A stretch of DNA of 64,000 bases from Oscillatoria princeps RMCB-10 (GTDB taxonomy: Bacteria; Cyanobacteriota; Cyanobacteriia; Cyanobacteriales; Oscillatoriaceae): NCBI GenBank assembly GCA_019359235.1, contig JAHHHT010000035.1:27535-91534 (forward strand). The letters are read 5' to 3'. The notes below the pieces were generated by a model, which ran no database searches, was not told where the DNA came from, and worked only from the letters and a program-made list of their open reading frames with translations. Position numbers and translations under genes: made by a program. This document shows positions 35,806-46,249 of this stretch, piece after piece. Each line of letters starts with the position of its first letter. Position 1 is the first letter of the stretch.

Positions 35806-37659
35806 ATGATAGTTAAAGAAACAGCTGTCGAAAAGCAGCCAAAAGAAATTGACGTGTGTTATCCAGCCGAGGCAACTCCCTACGACAGTGAGTTCGGCGG
35901 CAAGATTACTATCCCCTACGCTGCGGAATTTAACCCGACCAGCTTCACGGCTGAAATGTGGGTCAAATATCAGGGCGGCACGGGCTACCGGTCGATTGTC
36001 ACCTCGGTGAGCGGGTCCGCTTGGCAGGGACGCCGGGGGTATGTGCTTTGCGTTAACCAAGCCGGACATTGGCAGTTCTGGCTGGGCAACGGTCAGATGA
36101 GACATCCCTGGATGGTGGTCACCGGCCCAAAAGCCAAAGTGGGGCTGTGGACGCATGTGGCGGGAACCTATGACCGAGCGTCCCGGATTATGACGCTGTA
36201 CGTTAACGGTCAGGCGGTGGGCCAGCGGACGGGAACTCTGTTCGCCCCGAACAGTGGCAACCCCCTGCACGTCGGGGCGGGAGCCATCGAACAAGCCGGT
36301 GCCAGCTACTGTCTGTTTCGCGGTCAAATTACGAAAGTCAGGCTCTGGATCCGACCGCTGGCCCAAAGAGAGCTGGCAGCCCTGGCCAGTGAGGGAGAGC
36401 CGGACGATACTGCAGTCCTCACCCTGGATGGGCGGGGGGACTATGCGGAAGTGCCCTTCTCACCGGCACTCAATCCGACTCAATTGACTGTGTCCTGCTG
36501 GGCAAATGTACAGGGCGAGCAGGGGCGGTGGCGCTCTATCGTCACCTCTCGCGAGGGGTCCCCAACCAAGGGATACTGTTTGTATGCCGGCGAGAACAAT
36601 CACTGGCAATTTTGGCTGGGCACCGCTAAGAACGAGTGGGTGAGCCTCAACGGTCCAGAACTGGCGCTCAATACCTGGACATTCTTGGCCGGCACCTACG
36701 ACGGCAAAATCATGAAATTCTATGTCAATGGGGAATTTGCAGGCGAGAAAGTCGTCAGTGATTTTGCCGTCAACGAAAAATATCCTTTGCGAATCGGCGC
36801 AGGCGCAACGGAAGGCAACCCAACTCACTTTTTCCCGGGCCAAATCACCGACGTGCGGGTCTGGAATGTCACGAGCAGCCAAAAGGAAATTCAAAACCAG
36901 ATGAATTACCGGCTGATCGGCTTGGAAGCAGGCTTGGTGGGGTACTGGCCTTTGAATGAAGGAGGGGGCGGCACTGTAAAGGATAAAACCCCCTACGGCC
37001 ATCACGGCACCACAGCCAACTATGTGGAAGTGCCTTACTATCCGATTCTCAATCTGCGACAGTTTACTGTATCTTGCTGGGTAAACGCAGATAACTGGCA
37101 GGGAACTATCCGAGCTGCTGTGGCTTCCTGTGACGATTTTCTGCCTAAGGGGTACGTCCTCTGTGCCGGTGCGGACAATAAATGGAAATTTATGCTGGGA
37201 TCTGGGGATGCCGGCTGGAGCGAGATCGCCGGTTCGGAGGTGAAGCTCAACGAGCGCGTTTTCCTGGCTGGCACCTGCGACGGCAGCGTGATGAAATTCT
37301 ACATCAACGGCAAATTGGTAGAGGAAAAAACGATCTATTATGCGCCCAATACCAAAGATATATTGCGAATTGGTGCCGGCATAAAAGACGGAAAAGTAGC
37401 AAACTTTTTCCCCGGTCAAATCACGGATGTCCGGATCTGGAATCGCGCTTGCAGTCTGGAGGAAATTAACAAAGAAATGAACAGTCTGGCGATGGGTGAG
37501 GCCCCGGGCTTAGTGGCGTACTGGCCCCTCAAAGAAGCCACGGGCATGACAGTTGAGGACCGCACCTCCTATGGCCATGACGGGACAATCAACACTTCTA
37601 GCTGGGAATCTCTGGTTGGGCTGGTTATGATCAAAAGCCACCCGAACGGCAGATCTTAG
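35806..37659 (+). CDS. Triple LamG-domain protein A
   Basis: 617 residues, with three LamG/concanavalin-like jelly-roll domains: about 24-200 (NPTSFTAEMWVKYQGGTGYR, then TYDRASRIMTLYVNGQ), 204-395 (VLTLDGRGDYAEVPFSPALN, then GQITDVRVWN) and 403-610. The third begins at ANYVEVPYYPIL without the usual VL-DG start, a sign of a short deletion. LamG domains bind carbohydrates or proteins. There is no signal peptide or membrane segment, so it should stay in the cytoplasm, unusual for this fold and in keeping with a gas vesicle partner. ATG has gggggaac upstream. Neighbours are gvpN and the second gvpA. Its N-terminal domain aligns with two other proteins in the window. Confidence 0.85.
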   Translation: MIVKETAVEKQPKEIDVCYPAEATPYDSEFGGKITIPYAAEFNPTSFTAEMWVKYQGGTGYRSIVTSVSGSAWQGRRGYVLCVNQAGHWQFWLGNGQMRHPWMVVTGPKAKVGLWTHVAGTYDRASRIMTLYVNGQAVGQRTGTLFAPNSGNPLHVGAGAIEQAGASYCLFRGQITKVRLWIRPLAQRELAALASEGEPDDTAVLTLDGRGDYAEVPFSPALNPTQLTVSCWANVQGEQGRWRSIVTSREGSPTKGYCLYAGENNHWQFWLGTAKNEWVSLNGPELALNTWTFLAGTYDGKIMKFYVNGEFAGEKVVSDFAVNEKYPLRIGAGATEGNPTHFFPGQITDVRVWNVTSSQKEIQNQMNYRLIGLEAGLVGYWPLNEGGGGTVKDKTPYGHHGTTANYVEVPYYPILNLRQFTVSCWVNADNWQGTIRAAVASCDDFLPKGYVLCAGADNKWKFMLGSGDAGWSEIAGSEVKLNERVFLAGTCDGSVMKFYINGKLVEEKTIYYAPNTKDILRIGAGIKDGKVANFFPGQITDVRIWNRACSLEEINKEMNSLAMGEAPGLVAYWPLKEATGMTVEDRTSYGHDGTINTSSWESLVGLVMIKSHPNGRS

Positions 37660-37660
37660 G

Positions 37661-37810
37661 GGGAGCATTCCAAAAGTGCAAACGTCTTGACCCTCACCCC
37701 CCGCACCATTCGCCATGAAGGGAGAGGGGGGAAAAATAAAGAATTCTCCCCTCTCCCCAAGAGGGAGAGGGGTTGGGGTGAGGGGGATTACAAAAATGAG
37801 ATGCTACTGA
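37661..37810. repeat. Inverted repeat of the ccctcacccc family
   Basis: Arms ccctcacccc (37691-37700) and ggttggggtgaggggg (37771-37786), enclosing gagggagagggg palindromes, flanked by gggagcattcc (37661-37671) and aatgagatgctac. It is the same element as 21019-21171 with a different core. It lies between LamG protein A and the remnant below. Confidence 0.7.
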
Positions 37811-37900
37811 GCGTAGGGCGACGGATTTTGCTGTTTACAAAACAGCAACGCAGCTTAAAGAAGTGGGATAATCCCTAGTTTATTAAGTCTATTCATTTTT

Positions 37901-38026
37901 GGCAGCGCCAGAGCCGGTGTTCAAAAAGTGGATTTACAAAAATGGGATGCTCCCAAAGAAGTTGACCTGAGCTGTCCAGCTCAGGCAACTCCCGACTTCA
38001 AGTTTATAAACAGGCTCTGCTCGTGA
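37901..38026 (+). pseudogene. Remnant of a LamG protein N-terminus
   Basis: In one frame the stretch from 37901 reads GSARAGVQKVDLQKW and then DAPKEVDLSCPAQATPDFKF to a stop at 38024-38026. KEVDLSCPAQATP matches the first residues of LamG protein A (KEIDVCYPAEATP) and of protein B ([13 protein letters not shown]). The rest of the protein is missing, and the start runs into a repeat (acaaaaatgggatgctccc). So this is the broken 5' end of a fourth copy, lying just before the leader of gvpA2. Too short to be functional. Confidence 0.65.
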
Positions 38027-38300
38027 AGCTGGGGATTTTTTACGGTAACACCGGCCACTTTCCAAGAGTTATATCATGAACGGTTGCGACGGCATTGTAG
38101 AGAGACGCGATAAACCCTTGTCTCTACAAGAGTTTTGCAATAAGGATGCCACCGGACTTGATATTAGCTGCCAGCTTGCTTGCAGGGCACCTTTTATCAG
38201 CCCTGCAGGCTATTCAGCAGGAGCCAGAAGTGGGGCTGCAATCATGGCAGAACCTTTATTTTATAAGGCTTGCGAGCTGCGTAAAAAACTGCGCGTCCAG

Positions 38301-38750
38301 ATTGTTAAGATTTATTTAAATTAGCTGGAACGGCGGTCAGTCGTGATAGTCTCTTAAAAGAGAAGTCTGAAAAGACAGTAACAGGTACAGGCTTAAACCC
38401 AAAAAGGGAAAACCTGTTGATGAGGACTCTACCCTAAGCCCACCGCTGTGTGCGGGCTTTCGCCCAGGCGCTGCTATCTTTTCCTCTAACGGGGAAGTTA
38501 TCCGCAATCGGGGGAAAGCTTCGATAAAGCATGAGCCTTGGCAAGGGAGCCGGTGGAGATGTTTAAGCAGTCCCAAAGGCTCACAGGCTAGGGGATAAGG
38601 ATATAGGAGTGCGCCAGGAGGAGTCAAACCTTACAGACTGATTAGCGGGAATATTTGTCCATAAAAATGGAAGCGATTGCTCTGTACAGTCCGTTACAGA
38701 GAAATGGTTCAGAGGCTTAGAGAACTTATCTACATTCAGGTGAACTTATC
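38301..38750 (+). promoter_or_regulatory. Conserved leader of gvpA2
   Basis: 450 bp homologous to the gvpA1 leader at 32674-33128 (see that entry), with compensating change in the 38453-38465 hairpin and a well kept block acagtccgttacagagaaat near the end. The ribosome site has changed to caggtg from aggag. No promoter elements could be fixed. Confidence 0.65.
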
Positions 38751-38969
38751 ATGGCAGTTGAAAAAGTTAACTCATCTTCCAGTCTGGCTGAAGTTATCGA
38801 CCGCATTCTGGATAAAGGGGTGGTAATCGACGTGTGGGCGCGGGTATCCCTGGTGGGGATCGAACTGCTAGCAGTAGAAGCGCGGATTGTGATCGCTTCA
38901 GTAGAAACCTATTTGAAGTACGCTGAAGCAGTGGGTTTGACCTCTCAAGCTGCAGTGCCGGCGGTATAA
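38751..38969 (+). CDS. gvpA: Gas vesicle structural protein GvpA (copy 2)
   Basis: Second structural protein, 72 residues, [20 protein letters not shown] to SQAAVPAV. Compared with copy 1 it has DVWARVS instead of DLWVRVS and VEARIVI instead of VEARVVI. Both are close to other cyanobacterial GvpA. The start has caggtgaac before ATG. Third-position changes such as gtt/gtc and ctt/cta show that the copies have had time to diverge while protein was conserved. The next gene, a LamG giant, starts 158 bp downstream. Two gvpA copies are common in cyanobacteria; what is notable here is that each carries its own long leader. Confidence 0.98.
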   Translation: MAVEKVNSSSSLAEVIDRILDKGVVIDVWARVSLVGIELLAVEARIVIASVETYLKYAEAVGLTSQAAVPAV

Positions 38970-39127
38970 TCAGCTGTAGCGCTTTTCAGTTCTGGCGAAT
39001 CTTGTTAATGTCCTAGAAGACTGGCTTTCCCGCGAGCGTGACCATAAAATGCTTTTCGGGAAAGCTTTAAACCCGTGCGCGGAAATGGCACACGCAATGT
39101 CGCGTAAATGTATCAGTAAGGTAATCC

Positions 39128-42100
39128 ATGAAACTGCAACAAGCTGCGGTAGGAGAGCAAGCAAAAGAGGTTGACCTCGGTTATTCTCCACCGGCAATTC
39201 CCTACTTTAATGGCATCAACGATCGGATTAACATCCCCTATTCGGCGGATTTCAACCCGACGGCTAGCTTTACGGTTGAGATGTGGGTGCGGTTTCAGGG
39301 CGGGAGGGGCTATCGGGCAGTCTTGAGCTCTGTTAGCGGTTCGGCTAAACAGGGACGCCGGGGGTATCTGTTTTGCGTCAATCTTGTTGGACAGTGGCAG
39401 TTTTGGGTGGGCACCGGTAAGATAGGAGCTCCTTGGGTTGCTCTCACCGGCTCGCTGGCTAAAGTCGAAGTCTGGACACATCTGGCAGGAAGCTATGATT
39501 CAGTTTCCCAAACCGTGAGTTTGTACGTCAATGGTAAACTCGCCGGACAGCGGACAGGAACTCCCTTCCTGCCGAACAATCGCAACCCAATGCATGTGGG
39601 GGCAGGGGCAACCGAACAGCCGGGAGCGAGTTCCTGTTTCTTTCACGGTTTGATTACTAAAGTGCGGATCTGGAACAGAGCGCTGTCTTTAGCAGAAATT
39701 CAGCTGCTTGCCGCACCGGGAAGGCCAGACGCTGCGCCGCAAACAATACCCCCAACGCAACCTTCCTCAGGGACAGGCACCGGCACGACTGGTTCGGGAA
39801 CGGGTACGACTGGGGCGGGCACCGGCACGACTGGGACTGGAACAGGTACGACAGGTTCGGGCACCGGCACGACTGGGGCGGGCACCGGCACGACTGGGAC
39901 AAGTACAGGCACCGGCACGACTGGGGCGGGCACCGGCACGACTGGGACAGGTTCGGGCACCGGCACGACTGGGACAGATTCAGGCACCAGCACCGGCTCG
40001 ACTGGGACAGGTTCAGGCACAGGCACCGGCACCCCAGGTTCGGGAACAAGTTCAGGCACCGGCACCCCAGGTTCAGGGACAAGTTCAGGCACCGGCACCG
40101 GCACCCCAGGTTCAGGGACAAGTTCAGGCACCGGCACCGGCACCCCAGGTTCAGGGACAAGTTCAGGCACCGGCACTGGCACCCCAGGTTCAGGCACAGG
40201 TTTAGGGACAGGCACCGGCTCGACTGGGACAGGTTCAGGCACAGGCACCGGCTCGACTGGAACAGGTTCAGGCACCAGCACCGGCTCGACTGGAACAGGT
40301 TCAGGCACCAGCACCGGCTCGACTGGGACAGGTTCAGGCACCAGCACCGGCTCGACTGGGACAGGTTCAGGCACCAGCACCGGCACGACTGGGACAAGTA
40401 CAGGCACCGGCACGACTGGGGCGGGCACAGGCACGACTGGGGCGGGCACAGGCACCGGCACGACTGGGACAAGTACAGGCACCGGCACGACTGGGGCGGG
40501 CACAGGCACCGGCACGACTGGGGCGGGCACCGGCACGACTGAATCGGGCACAGGCACCGGCACGACTGGGGCGGGCACCGGCACGACTGGGACAGGTTCG
40601 GGCACCGGCACGACTGGGGCGGGCACCGGCACGACTGGGGCGGGCACCGGCACGACTGGGACAGGTTCGGGCACCGGCACGACTGGGGCGGGCACAGGCA
40701 CCGGCACGACTGGGACAAGTACAGGCACCGGCACGACTGGGGCGGGCACCGGCACGACTGGGGCGGGCACAGGCACCGGCACGACTGGGGCGGGCACCGG
40801 CACGACTGGGGCGGGCACCGGCACGACTGGGGCGGGCACAGGCACGACTGGGACAAGTACAGGCACCGGCACGACAGGTTCGGGAACCGGCACCAGTGGG
40901 ACAAGTACAGGCACGGGCACGGGCACGACTGAATCTGGCACCGGCACGACAGGTTCGGGAACAGGTACGACAGGTTCGGGAACAGGCACGACTGGTTCGG
41001 GAACCGGCACGACTGGGACTGGAACAGGTACGACTGATTCGGGAACCGGCACGACTGATTCGGGAACCGGCACGACAGGGACTGGGACAGAGGAAAAGCC
41101 CACCACTCCACCTGTAAAATCCGTACAGTCTGTTTTGGTGTTCGATGGGCGTGATGATTATGTAGAAATCAAAGATCCGTTCAAGAACAACACCACGTTT
41201 ACTATTTCCCTGTGGGTGAAGCCATCTGCGCTCAATGACGGAACTTGGCACGGTATCCTGGGCAAGCGGTGGGGAGAGCTGTGCAGCAAACCGGGACTGT
41301 GGGTGGCTCCAGACAAGAGTGGCTTGCATTACGATTCTTACGGCCAACAAGGGAACGGTCAGTACTCGGGGATATTAAATAACTTCTTTTCAGCCAAGGA
41401 CTCTTGGGTTCACATCACTTGGGTGAAAGAAGGAACACAGTACCGGTTTTACCGGAATGGGAAGCTGTTTGAGACAAAACCGGCACCGGAAACGTTTTAT
41501 ACCGCGAAGACGAGCTATTGGCTAGGACGGGTGGATTACTTTTTTGCCGGTGCAATGACCGAAGTCAGTATCTGGAGTGTGGCTCGCACTGAGGCGGACA
41601 TTCAGAAGGACATGCACCAGCACTTGAAGGGAGATGAGCCCGGACTGAGTTATTACTGGGCCTTCAACGAAGGCAACGGCAATACAGTTCACGAGCGCGT
41701 CACTCGTCCCAAGGACGGGGTAATTCGAGGGGCAACTTGGCAGCAAGCTGAGCTGCCGTTGCCGATTCCAGCGCACACACCGAGAGCTATTGCGCCGGTG
41801 TTGGCGTTCGATGGGGTGGATGACTCAGTGGAAGTTCAAGATCCGTTCCAGAACAACACCACGTTCAGCATTTGCCTGTGGGTGAAGCCATCTGTCAAAG
41901 ACGATGGGGCTCGGCACGGCATTCTGGGCAAGACTGGGGATGAAAATCTCAAACCCTCACTGTGGGTGGCTGAGTACGACAGCGCTTTGCAGTACGATTC
42001 GTACACGCCGGCGGGGAAAAATCGCTACAGTCAGGTGTTGAGTAATTTCTTTACGGCATTAGACCAGTGGGTGCACATCGCCTGGGTGAAACAAGGAAGC

Positions 42101-43819
42101 GAGTACAGGTTTTACCGGAATGGGGAGCTGTTTGCCACCAAACCGGCACCGGCAACGTTTTATACCGCTGCGACGAGCTACTTGATCGGACGGGTGGACA
42201 ACTTCTTTGCAGGTCAAATGACGGAAGTGAGTGTGTGGAGTGTGGCCCGCACTCAGGAGGACATTCAGAAGGACATGCACCGGCGTTTGAAGGGGGATGA
42301 GGCGGGACTGGCGTATTACTGGGCCTTCAATGAAGGCAGCGGCAATACCGCCCATGACAAAGCGAAAAATGCCAAGCACGGGACGATTAATGGGGCGACT
42401 TGGCAGGAAGCGGCGGTGCCGGTGGCCAGCCCTGAGCCGGCAGCGGCTACGTCCAAACCGAAGGTATTGCAGCCGTTGTTGGCCTTCGACGGGAAGGATG
42501 ACTTTGTGGAACTGCCGGCATTGAGTCTTCCTTCCGGGAACGAGATTACTGTAAGCTTCTGGGCTTACGTAGATGATTTGTTTTACGGGGACGCTACTGT
42601 AATTAGCGGGGTAGATAGCGCCAACAGGCTTGGGCTGACTATCACCGCACCCATAAACAGTCGTGAGATTTCCTTTTTGGATGGCGGCGATGGGATATCC
42701 CAACCCATTCTATTCACTGAATACAGAGGAAAGTGGTCGCACTGGGCTTTGACCAAAAATGCGACAGCGGGAGAGATGAAAATCTATCGCAATGGGGAAC
42801 TGTTCCATAGCGCGACAGGCAAAACAGTCCCCTTAGCCCCAATGGCAAAAGTTGTCTTGGGTAAGCGGCCAGATCATAATATGTCCTATTATCAGGGCAA
42901 GCTGAAAGACGTGAGCATCTGGAGCCGGGCTCGCTCTCAGGAGGAAATCAAAGCCGATATGAACCGGCCTTTAGTGGGAAATGAAGCGGGGCTAGTCGGG
43001 TACTGGCCTCTGAATGAAGGGACTGGCACTGTCGTCAATGACAGGACAAGCAATGCCAACCACGGGACAATTCAAGGGGCAACTTGGCAGCAAGCTGAAG
43101 GGCCTGGGGCCAGTCCTCAGCCGGCATTTGCCAAGGTCTTGCAGCCGGTGTTGGCGTTCGATGGCGTAGATGACTATGTGGAAACCCCAGACCCCTTCGA
43201 CAGCACCACCAACTTTACTATTTCTTTGTGGAACTATCGAATTCATCCTGCCATGTCGAGTGGAGCAATCATGGGCAAGTCGGGGGGAGGAGAAAAGTAT
43301 CTCAAGCCCACAGTGCTTTCGTTCGGGGCGACTAGATTGGTCTATAACTTGTGTTCTTCTGATGGCAAAGCTTCGACAAAGCTTGTGGAGGGTTTCTTTG
43401 CAGACCAAGAGCCATGGCTTCATATCACCTGGGTGAAAGAAGGAAAAGAGGTGCGAATTTACCGGAATGGGGAGCTGTTTGGCACCTATTCCGCACCGGA
43501 TAATTTTTATACCTCCAGCAAGACGTGCTACTGGCTCGGACGGTGGGGAGGGACTACTGGGGGGAACTTATTAGGTTACATTACGGATGTAAACATCTGG
43601 AGTGTGGCCCGAACTCAGGCTGACATTCAGAAGGACATGCGCCGGCGCTTGCAGGGGGATGAGCCCGGATTATGTTATTACCTGCCCTTGAATGAAGCCA
43701 GTGGCACTACAGCCTTTGATCTGGCGAATCGTCCCAACCACGGGAAAATTATTGGGGCAACTTGGCAGCAGTCGGAAGTTCCAATCGCCAGTCCACCGGC
43801 TGAGCAGAAAGTACCGTAG
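39128..43819 (+). CDS. Giant LamG protein B with Gly/Thr repeat linker
   Basis: 1563 residues. An N-terminal LamG-like domain (about 18-195, [20 protein letters not shown]) is followed by a short Pro-rich link and a 440-residue Gly/Thr/Ser linker (213-655, units GTGTTGAGTGTTG) coded by a tandem DNA repeat. Four more LamG domains follow, at about 668 ([13 protein letters not shown]), 891 ([13 protein letters not shown]), 1117 ([13 protein letters not shown]) and 1341 ([13 protein letters not shown]), each ending with the [14 protein letters not shown]..-type strand. No signal peptide. The linker is probably an extended spacer, so the domains could reach far from a surface. Its first domain is closest to LamG A and to the protein at the right edge. 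The carbohydrate or protein ligand is unknown. Confidence 0.85.
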   Translation: MKLQQAAVGEQAKEVDLGYSPPAIPYFNGINDRINIPYSADFNPTASFTVEMWVRFQGGRGYRAVLSSVSGSAKQGRRGYLFCVNLVGQWQFWVGTGKIGAPWVALTGSLAKVEVWTHLAGSYDSVSQTVSLYVNGKLAGQRTGTPFLPNNRNPMHVGAGATEQPGASSCFFHGLITKVRIWNRALSLAEIQLLAAPGRPDAAPQTIPPTQPSSGTGTGTTGSGTGTTGAGTGTTGTGTGTTGSGTGTTGAGTGTTGTSTGTGTTGAGTGTTGTGSGTGTTGTDSGTSTGSTGTGSGTGTGTPGSGTSSGTGTPGSGTSSGTGTGTPGSGTSSGTGTGTPGSGTSSGTGTGTPGSGTGLGTGTGSTGTGSGTGTGSTGTGSGTSTGSTGTGSGTSTGSTGTGSGTSTGSTGTGSGTSTGTTGTSTGTGTTGAGTGTTGAGTGTGTTGTSTGTGTTGAGTGTGTTGAGTGTTESGTGTGTTGAGTGTTGTGSGTGTTGAGTGTTGAGTGTTGTGSGTGTTGAGTGTGTTGTSTGTGTTGAGTGTTGAGTGTGTTGAGTGTTGAGTGTTGAGTGTTGTSTGTGTTGSGTGTSGTSTGTGTGTTESGTGTTGSGTGTTGSGTGTTGSGTGTTGTGTGTTDSGTGTTDSGTGTTGTGTEEKPTTPPVKSVQSVLVFDGRDDYVEIKDPFKNNTTFTISLWVKPSALNDGTWHGILGKRWGELCSKPGLWVAPDKSGLHYDSYGQQGNGQYSGILNNFFSAKDSWVHITWVKEGTQYRFYRNGKLFETKPAPETFYTAKTSYWLGRVDYFFAGAMTEVSIWSVARTEADIQKDMHQHLKGDEPGLSYYWAFNEGNGNTVHERVTRPKDGVIRGATWQQAELPLPIPAHTPRAIAPVLAFDGVDDSVEVQDPFQNNTTFSICLWVKPSVKDDGARHGILGKTGDENLKPSLWVAEYDSALQYDSYTPAGKNRYSQVLSNFFTALDQWVHIAWVKQGSEYRFYRNGELFATKPAPATFYTAATSYLIGRVDNFFAGQMTEVSVWSVARTQEDIQKDMHRRLKGDEAGLAYYWAFNEGSGNTAHDKAKNAKHGTINGATWQEAAVPVASPEPAAATSKPKVLQPLLAFDGKDDFVELPALSLPSGNEITVSFWAYVDDLFYGDATVISGVDSANRLGLTITAPINSREISFLDGGDGISQPILFTEYRGKWSHWALTKNATAGEMKIYRNGELFHSATGKTVPLAPMAKVVLGKRPDHNMSYYQGKLKDVSIWSRARSQEEIKADMNRPLVGNEAGLVGYWPLNEGTGTVVNDRTSNANHGTIQGATWQQAEGPGASPQPAFAKVLQPVLAFDGVDDYVETPDPFDSTTNFTISLWNYRIHPAMSSGAIMGKSGGGEKYLKPTVLSFGATRLVYNLCSSDGKASTKLVEGFFADQEPWLHITWVKEGKEVRIYRNGELFGTYSAPDNFYTSSKTCYWLGRWGGTTGGNLLGYITDVNIWSVARTQADIQKDMRRRLQGDEPGLCYYLPLNEASGTTAFDLANRPNHGKIIGATWQQSEVPIASPPAEQKVP
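39769..41094 (+). repeat. Tandem Gly/Thr-coding repeat
   Basis: About 1.3 kb of variants of ggcaccggcacgactggg with period near 18-24 bp, coding [14 protein letters not shown] units inside LamG protein B. Such slippery arrays are prone to length change and gene-assembly errors, so exact length may vary between strains. Long frames on the other strand over this region are shadows. Confidence 0.9.
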
Positions 43820-43825
43820 ACTGTA

Positions 43826-43895
43826 CGCTCGTTACGCTCGTTCCCAGGCGGAGCCTGGGAACGCCACTCGGTCGGCTCTGCCTCCTTTATGCCGA
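43826..43895. repeat. Palindrome of the cgttcccagg family
   Basis: cgttcccaggcggagcctgg at about 43839-43860 is followed by gccactcggtcggctctgcc, the same two-part layout as at 28500 and 5409. It lies in the 115 bp gap before the ArsA-type gene. Confidence 0.7.
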
Positions 43896-43934
43896 GGGGA
43901 AAAAGGAAAATAAAAAGGAGCAAAAGGCGCGGAA

Positions 43935-45836
43935 ATGAATTTGACTTTTGAGACGTTTGATGATATCAGTCTGTACGACTCGCTTCACCTCGCTATGTTT
44001 AGCGGTAAAGGTGGAGTCGGGAAAACTACCCTGGCCTGCGGTTTCGCTCGGCGATGGGCCAGATTATTTCCCGAGGAACAAATCCTGCTAATATCCACAG
44101 ATCCAGCTCACTCTCTGGGAGATGTGCTGCAAATAAATGTGGGAGATACCGCCTCACCGGCAGCCGATTTGCCGAATTTGAGAGTTCGGGCGCTAGATGC
44201 GAAGGAATTACTGCAGGAATTTAAGGGCAAATACGGCAAATTTTTAGAACTCTTAGTTGAGCGGGGGAGTTTCGTCGAGGGGGAAGATTTAACCCCAGTT
44301 TGGGATTTGGACTGGCCCGGCTTAGACGAAATCATGGGCCTGCTAGAAATTCAGCGCCTGCTCACAGAGAAAGTGGTAGACCGCGTGGTGGTTGACATGG
44401 CCCCTTCCGGTCACACGTTAAATCTGCTGGGAATTAAGGATTTTTTGGATATCGTTTTAAATTCTTTGGAACTGTTCCAAGAAAAACATCGGGTAATTGC
44501 CAAAAGTTTTAGGGGGAAGTATAAGCCAGATGAAGTAGATGAGTTTTTGGTAAATATGAAATCTGAATTAGCAGAAGGCAGGTCCTTGCTGCAAAATAAA
44601 GAGTTTACCTCTTGCTCGGTGGTGGCGATTGCAGAACCGATGAGTCTTTTAGAAACCGAAAGATTTATAGAAAGCTTGCAGGAGCTGAAAATCCCTTGCG
44701 GTGGGTTATTTATTAATATGGTTTTGAAAGATGCCGGTGCGGATTTAGACCGCTACAGCGAACAGCAGCAGTTGCTGGACAAATTTCTAAATATACCGGG
44801 AAACCAGCCGGTTTTTATCGTGCCGGAACAGGAAGCTGAACCCCTTGGCGGTGCGGCGCTAGACCGTATTATTACCCAAGTTCAAAAAATTGATACGGTT
44901 GCGCTTGCCGCAGCGCCGGTCATACAGTGGCCGGTTAAAGTGCTGCCCAGTTTCAGCGATTTTATTGACGAAGGACGCCAGCTTATCCTGATAGGCGGCA
45001 AAGGTGGAGTGGGCAAAACTACAGTAGCAGCCGCTATTGGGTGGGCGCTGGCAAATCGCTATCCAGAGAAAAAGATTCGCATGGTTTCTATAGATCCGGC
45101 TCACTCTCTGGGAGATGCTTTCGGGTTAAAATTGGGGCACGAACCCTGCCAGATAGCTGAGAATTTGAGCGGGCAAGAAATTGATGCGGAGATAGTATTA
45201 GAGCAGTTCCGCAATGACTATCTTTGGGAATTGGCTGAGATGATTAGCGGCGAAGGCAGTGACGCGGGGGCGGTGAAAATCGCCTACACTCCCGAAGCTT
45301 GGCGGCAAATTGTAGGGCAAGCTTTACCGGGTATTGATGAAATGCTGTCTCTGATTGCAGTCATGGATTTATTGGACAGCAAACAGCAAGATTTAATTAT
45401 ACTGGATACTGCGCCTACGGGTCATCTTCTCCGCTTTTTGGAAATGCCATCGGCACTGGCAGATTGGCTGGCTTGGATATTTAAGCTGTGGGTGAAGTAT
45501 CAAAATGTTTTAGGCAGGGTGGATTTGATGAGCCGGCTGCGGAAGTTGCGCCAGCAAGTTGTGGCTGCGCAGAAGAAGCTAAAAGACCCGCGCCACACGG
45601 AGTTTATTGGTGTTATTCAAGCTCACGCTGCAATTATTGCTGAACAAGTGCGGTTGGGCGAGTCTTTGAAAAAGATGGGTGTTCCTCAGCGGTATGTTGT
45701 ACACAACCGCTACATTCCGGATGCGGAAATCGATGCGGGGGTGTTTGCTGGGGAGGCGATTATTCGGCTGCCGGTTTTACCCCGTTCTGTGGAACCGCTC
45801 GCTCGGATTAAAGGGGCGGCTGAGCTCTTGTTTTAA
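43935..45836 (+). CDS. Double-domain ArsA/Get3-type ATPase
   Basis: 633 residues made of two ArsA-type P-loop NTPase halves. Each half has a deviant Walker A (FSGKGGVGKTTLA near residue 22; LIGGKGGVGKTTVA near 352), DPAHSLGD switch and PSGHTLNLL / PTGHLLRFL blocks. Tandem ArsA halves are known from arsenite pumps, but no arsB, arsR or arsC gene is near and the arsenic-binding cysteines were not identified, so an arsenite role is not favoured. Get3-like handling of hydrophobic proteins is more attractive, since GvpA is strongly hydrophobic. That is inference from the neighbourhood. Start ATG at 43935, with aaaggcgcggaaatg upstream. Confidence 0.85.
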   Translation: MNLTFETFDDISLYDSLHLAMFSGKGGVGKTTLACGFARRWARLFPEEQILLISTDPAHSLGDVLQINVGDTASPAADLPNLRVRALDAKELLQEFKGKYGKFLELLVERGSFVEGEDLTPVWDLDWPGLDEIMGLLEIQRLLTEKVVDRVVVDMAPSGHTLNLLGIKDFLDIVLNSLELFQEKHRVIAKSFRGKYKPDEVDEFLVNMKSELAEGRSLLQNKEFTSCSVVAIAEPMSLLETERFIESLQELKIPCGGLFINMVLKDAGADLDRYSEQQQLLDKFLNIPGNQPVFIVPEQEAEPLGGAALDRIITQVQKIDTVALAAAPVIQWPVKVLPSFSDFIDEGRQLILIGGKGGVGKTTVAAAIGWALANRYPEKKIRMVSIDPAHSLGDAFGLKLGHEPCQIAENLSGQEIDAEIVLEQFRNDYLWELAEMISGEGSDAGAVKIAYTPEAWRQIVGQALPGIDEMLSLIAVMDLLDSKQQDLIILDTAPTGHLLRFLEMPSALADWLAWIFKLWVKYQNVLGRVDLMSRLRKLRQQVVAAQKKLKDPRHTEFIGVIQAHAAIIAEQVRLGESLKKMGVPQRYVVHNRYIPDAEIDAGVFAGEAIIRLPVLPRSVEPLARIKGAAELLF

Positions 45837-46249
45837 TCTATAGCAAGTCTAAATGATATCATGTCTGACGGCTTCGGACATGATATGATTCGGTTGGGGG
45901 GTGAGGGGGATGACAAAAATGGGATGCTTCCATCAGCGAAACGGTAGAGCCTGAATTCCCTGTGAAACTGCGACCGGACAAGCTGGGCTAGTGCCGGAAT
46001 CGCACAAAAATGGTAAGATGTTTATAGGCGGTTTTCATATCACTGCGGTACATTTTTCTGTCGGCGGGTATCCGGGAGAGGGAGACGCGATAAATCGCGT
46101 CTCTACAAGAGCAATGTCTTGAGACGCGATAAATCGCGTCTCTACAAGAGCAATGTCTGTAAATTTTCCGGGAGTGGACGCAGCCATTTTTTACCGAGCT
46201 ATTCCATCAAAAATTGAAACCCGCTAGAGAACAACTGGGGAGGAATTTG
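45837..46249. repeat. Dispersed repeats before the AAA+ gene
   Basis: Contains half a ccctcacccc-type element (about 45895-45935, ending gggatgcttcc) and, at 46021-46160, an element related to 5281-5398, with two direct copies of gagacgcgataaatcgcgtc (46081-46106 and 46121-46146) each followed by tctacaagagcaatgtct. No gene is seen; the AAA+ start at 46250 has its own ribosome site (gggagg). Confidence 0.7.

Noticed and set aside
39657..41111. Long open frames on the minus strand over the Gly/Thr repeat, and a 165-residue plus-strand frame
   Set aside because: They are shadows of the tandem repeat; their Pro/Cys/Arg-rich repeats have no start context and the plus-strand LamG frame explains the region.
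43935..45836. Arsenite pump ATPase
   Set aside because: Two ArsA halves are present but no ars genes or recognised arsenic cysteines; a general ArsA/Get3 label is safer.
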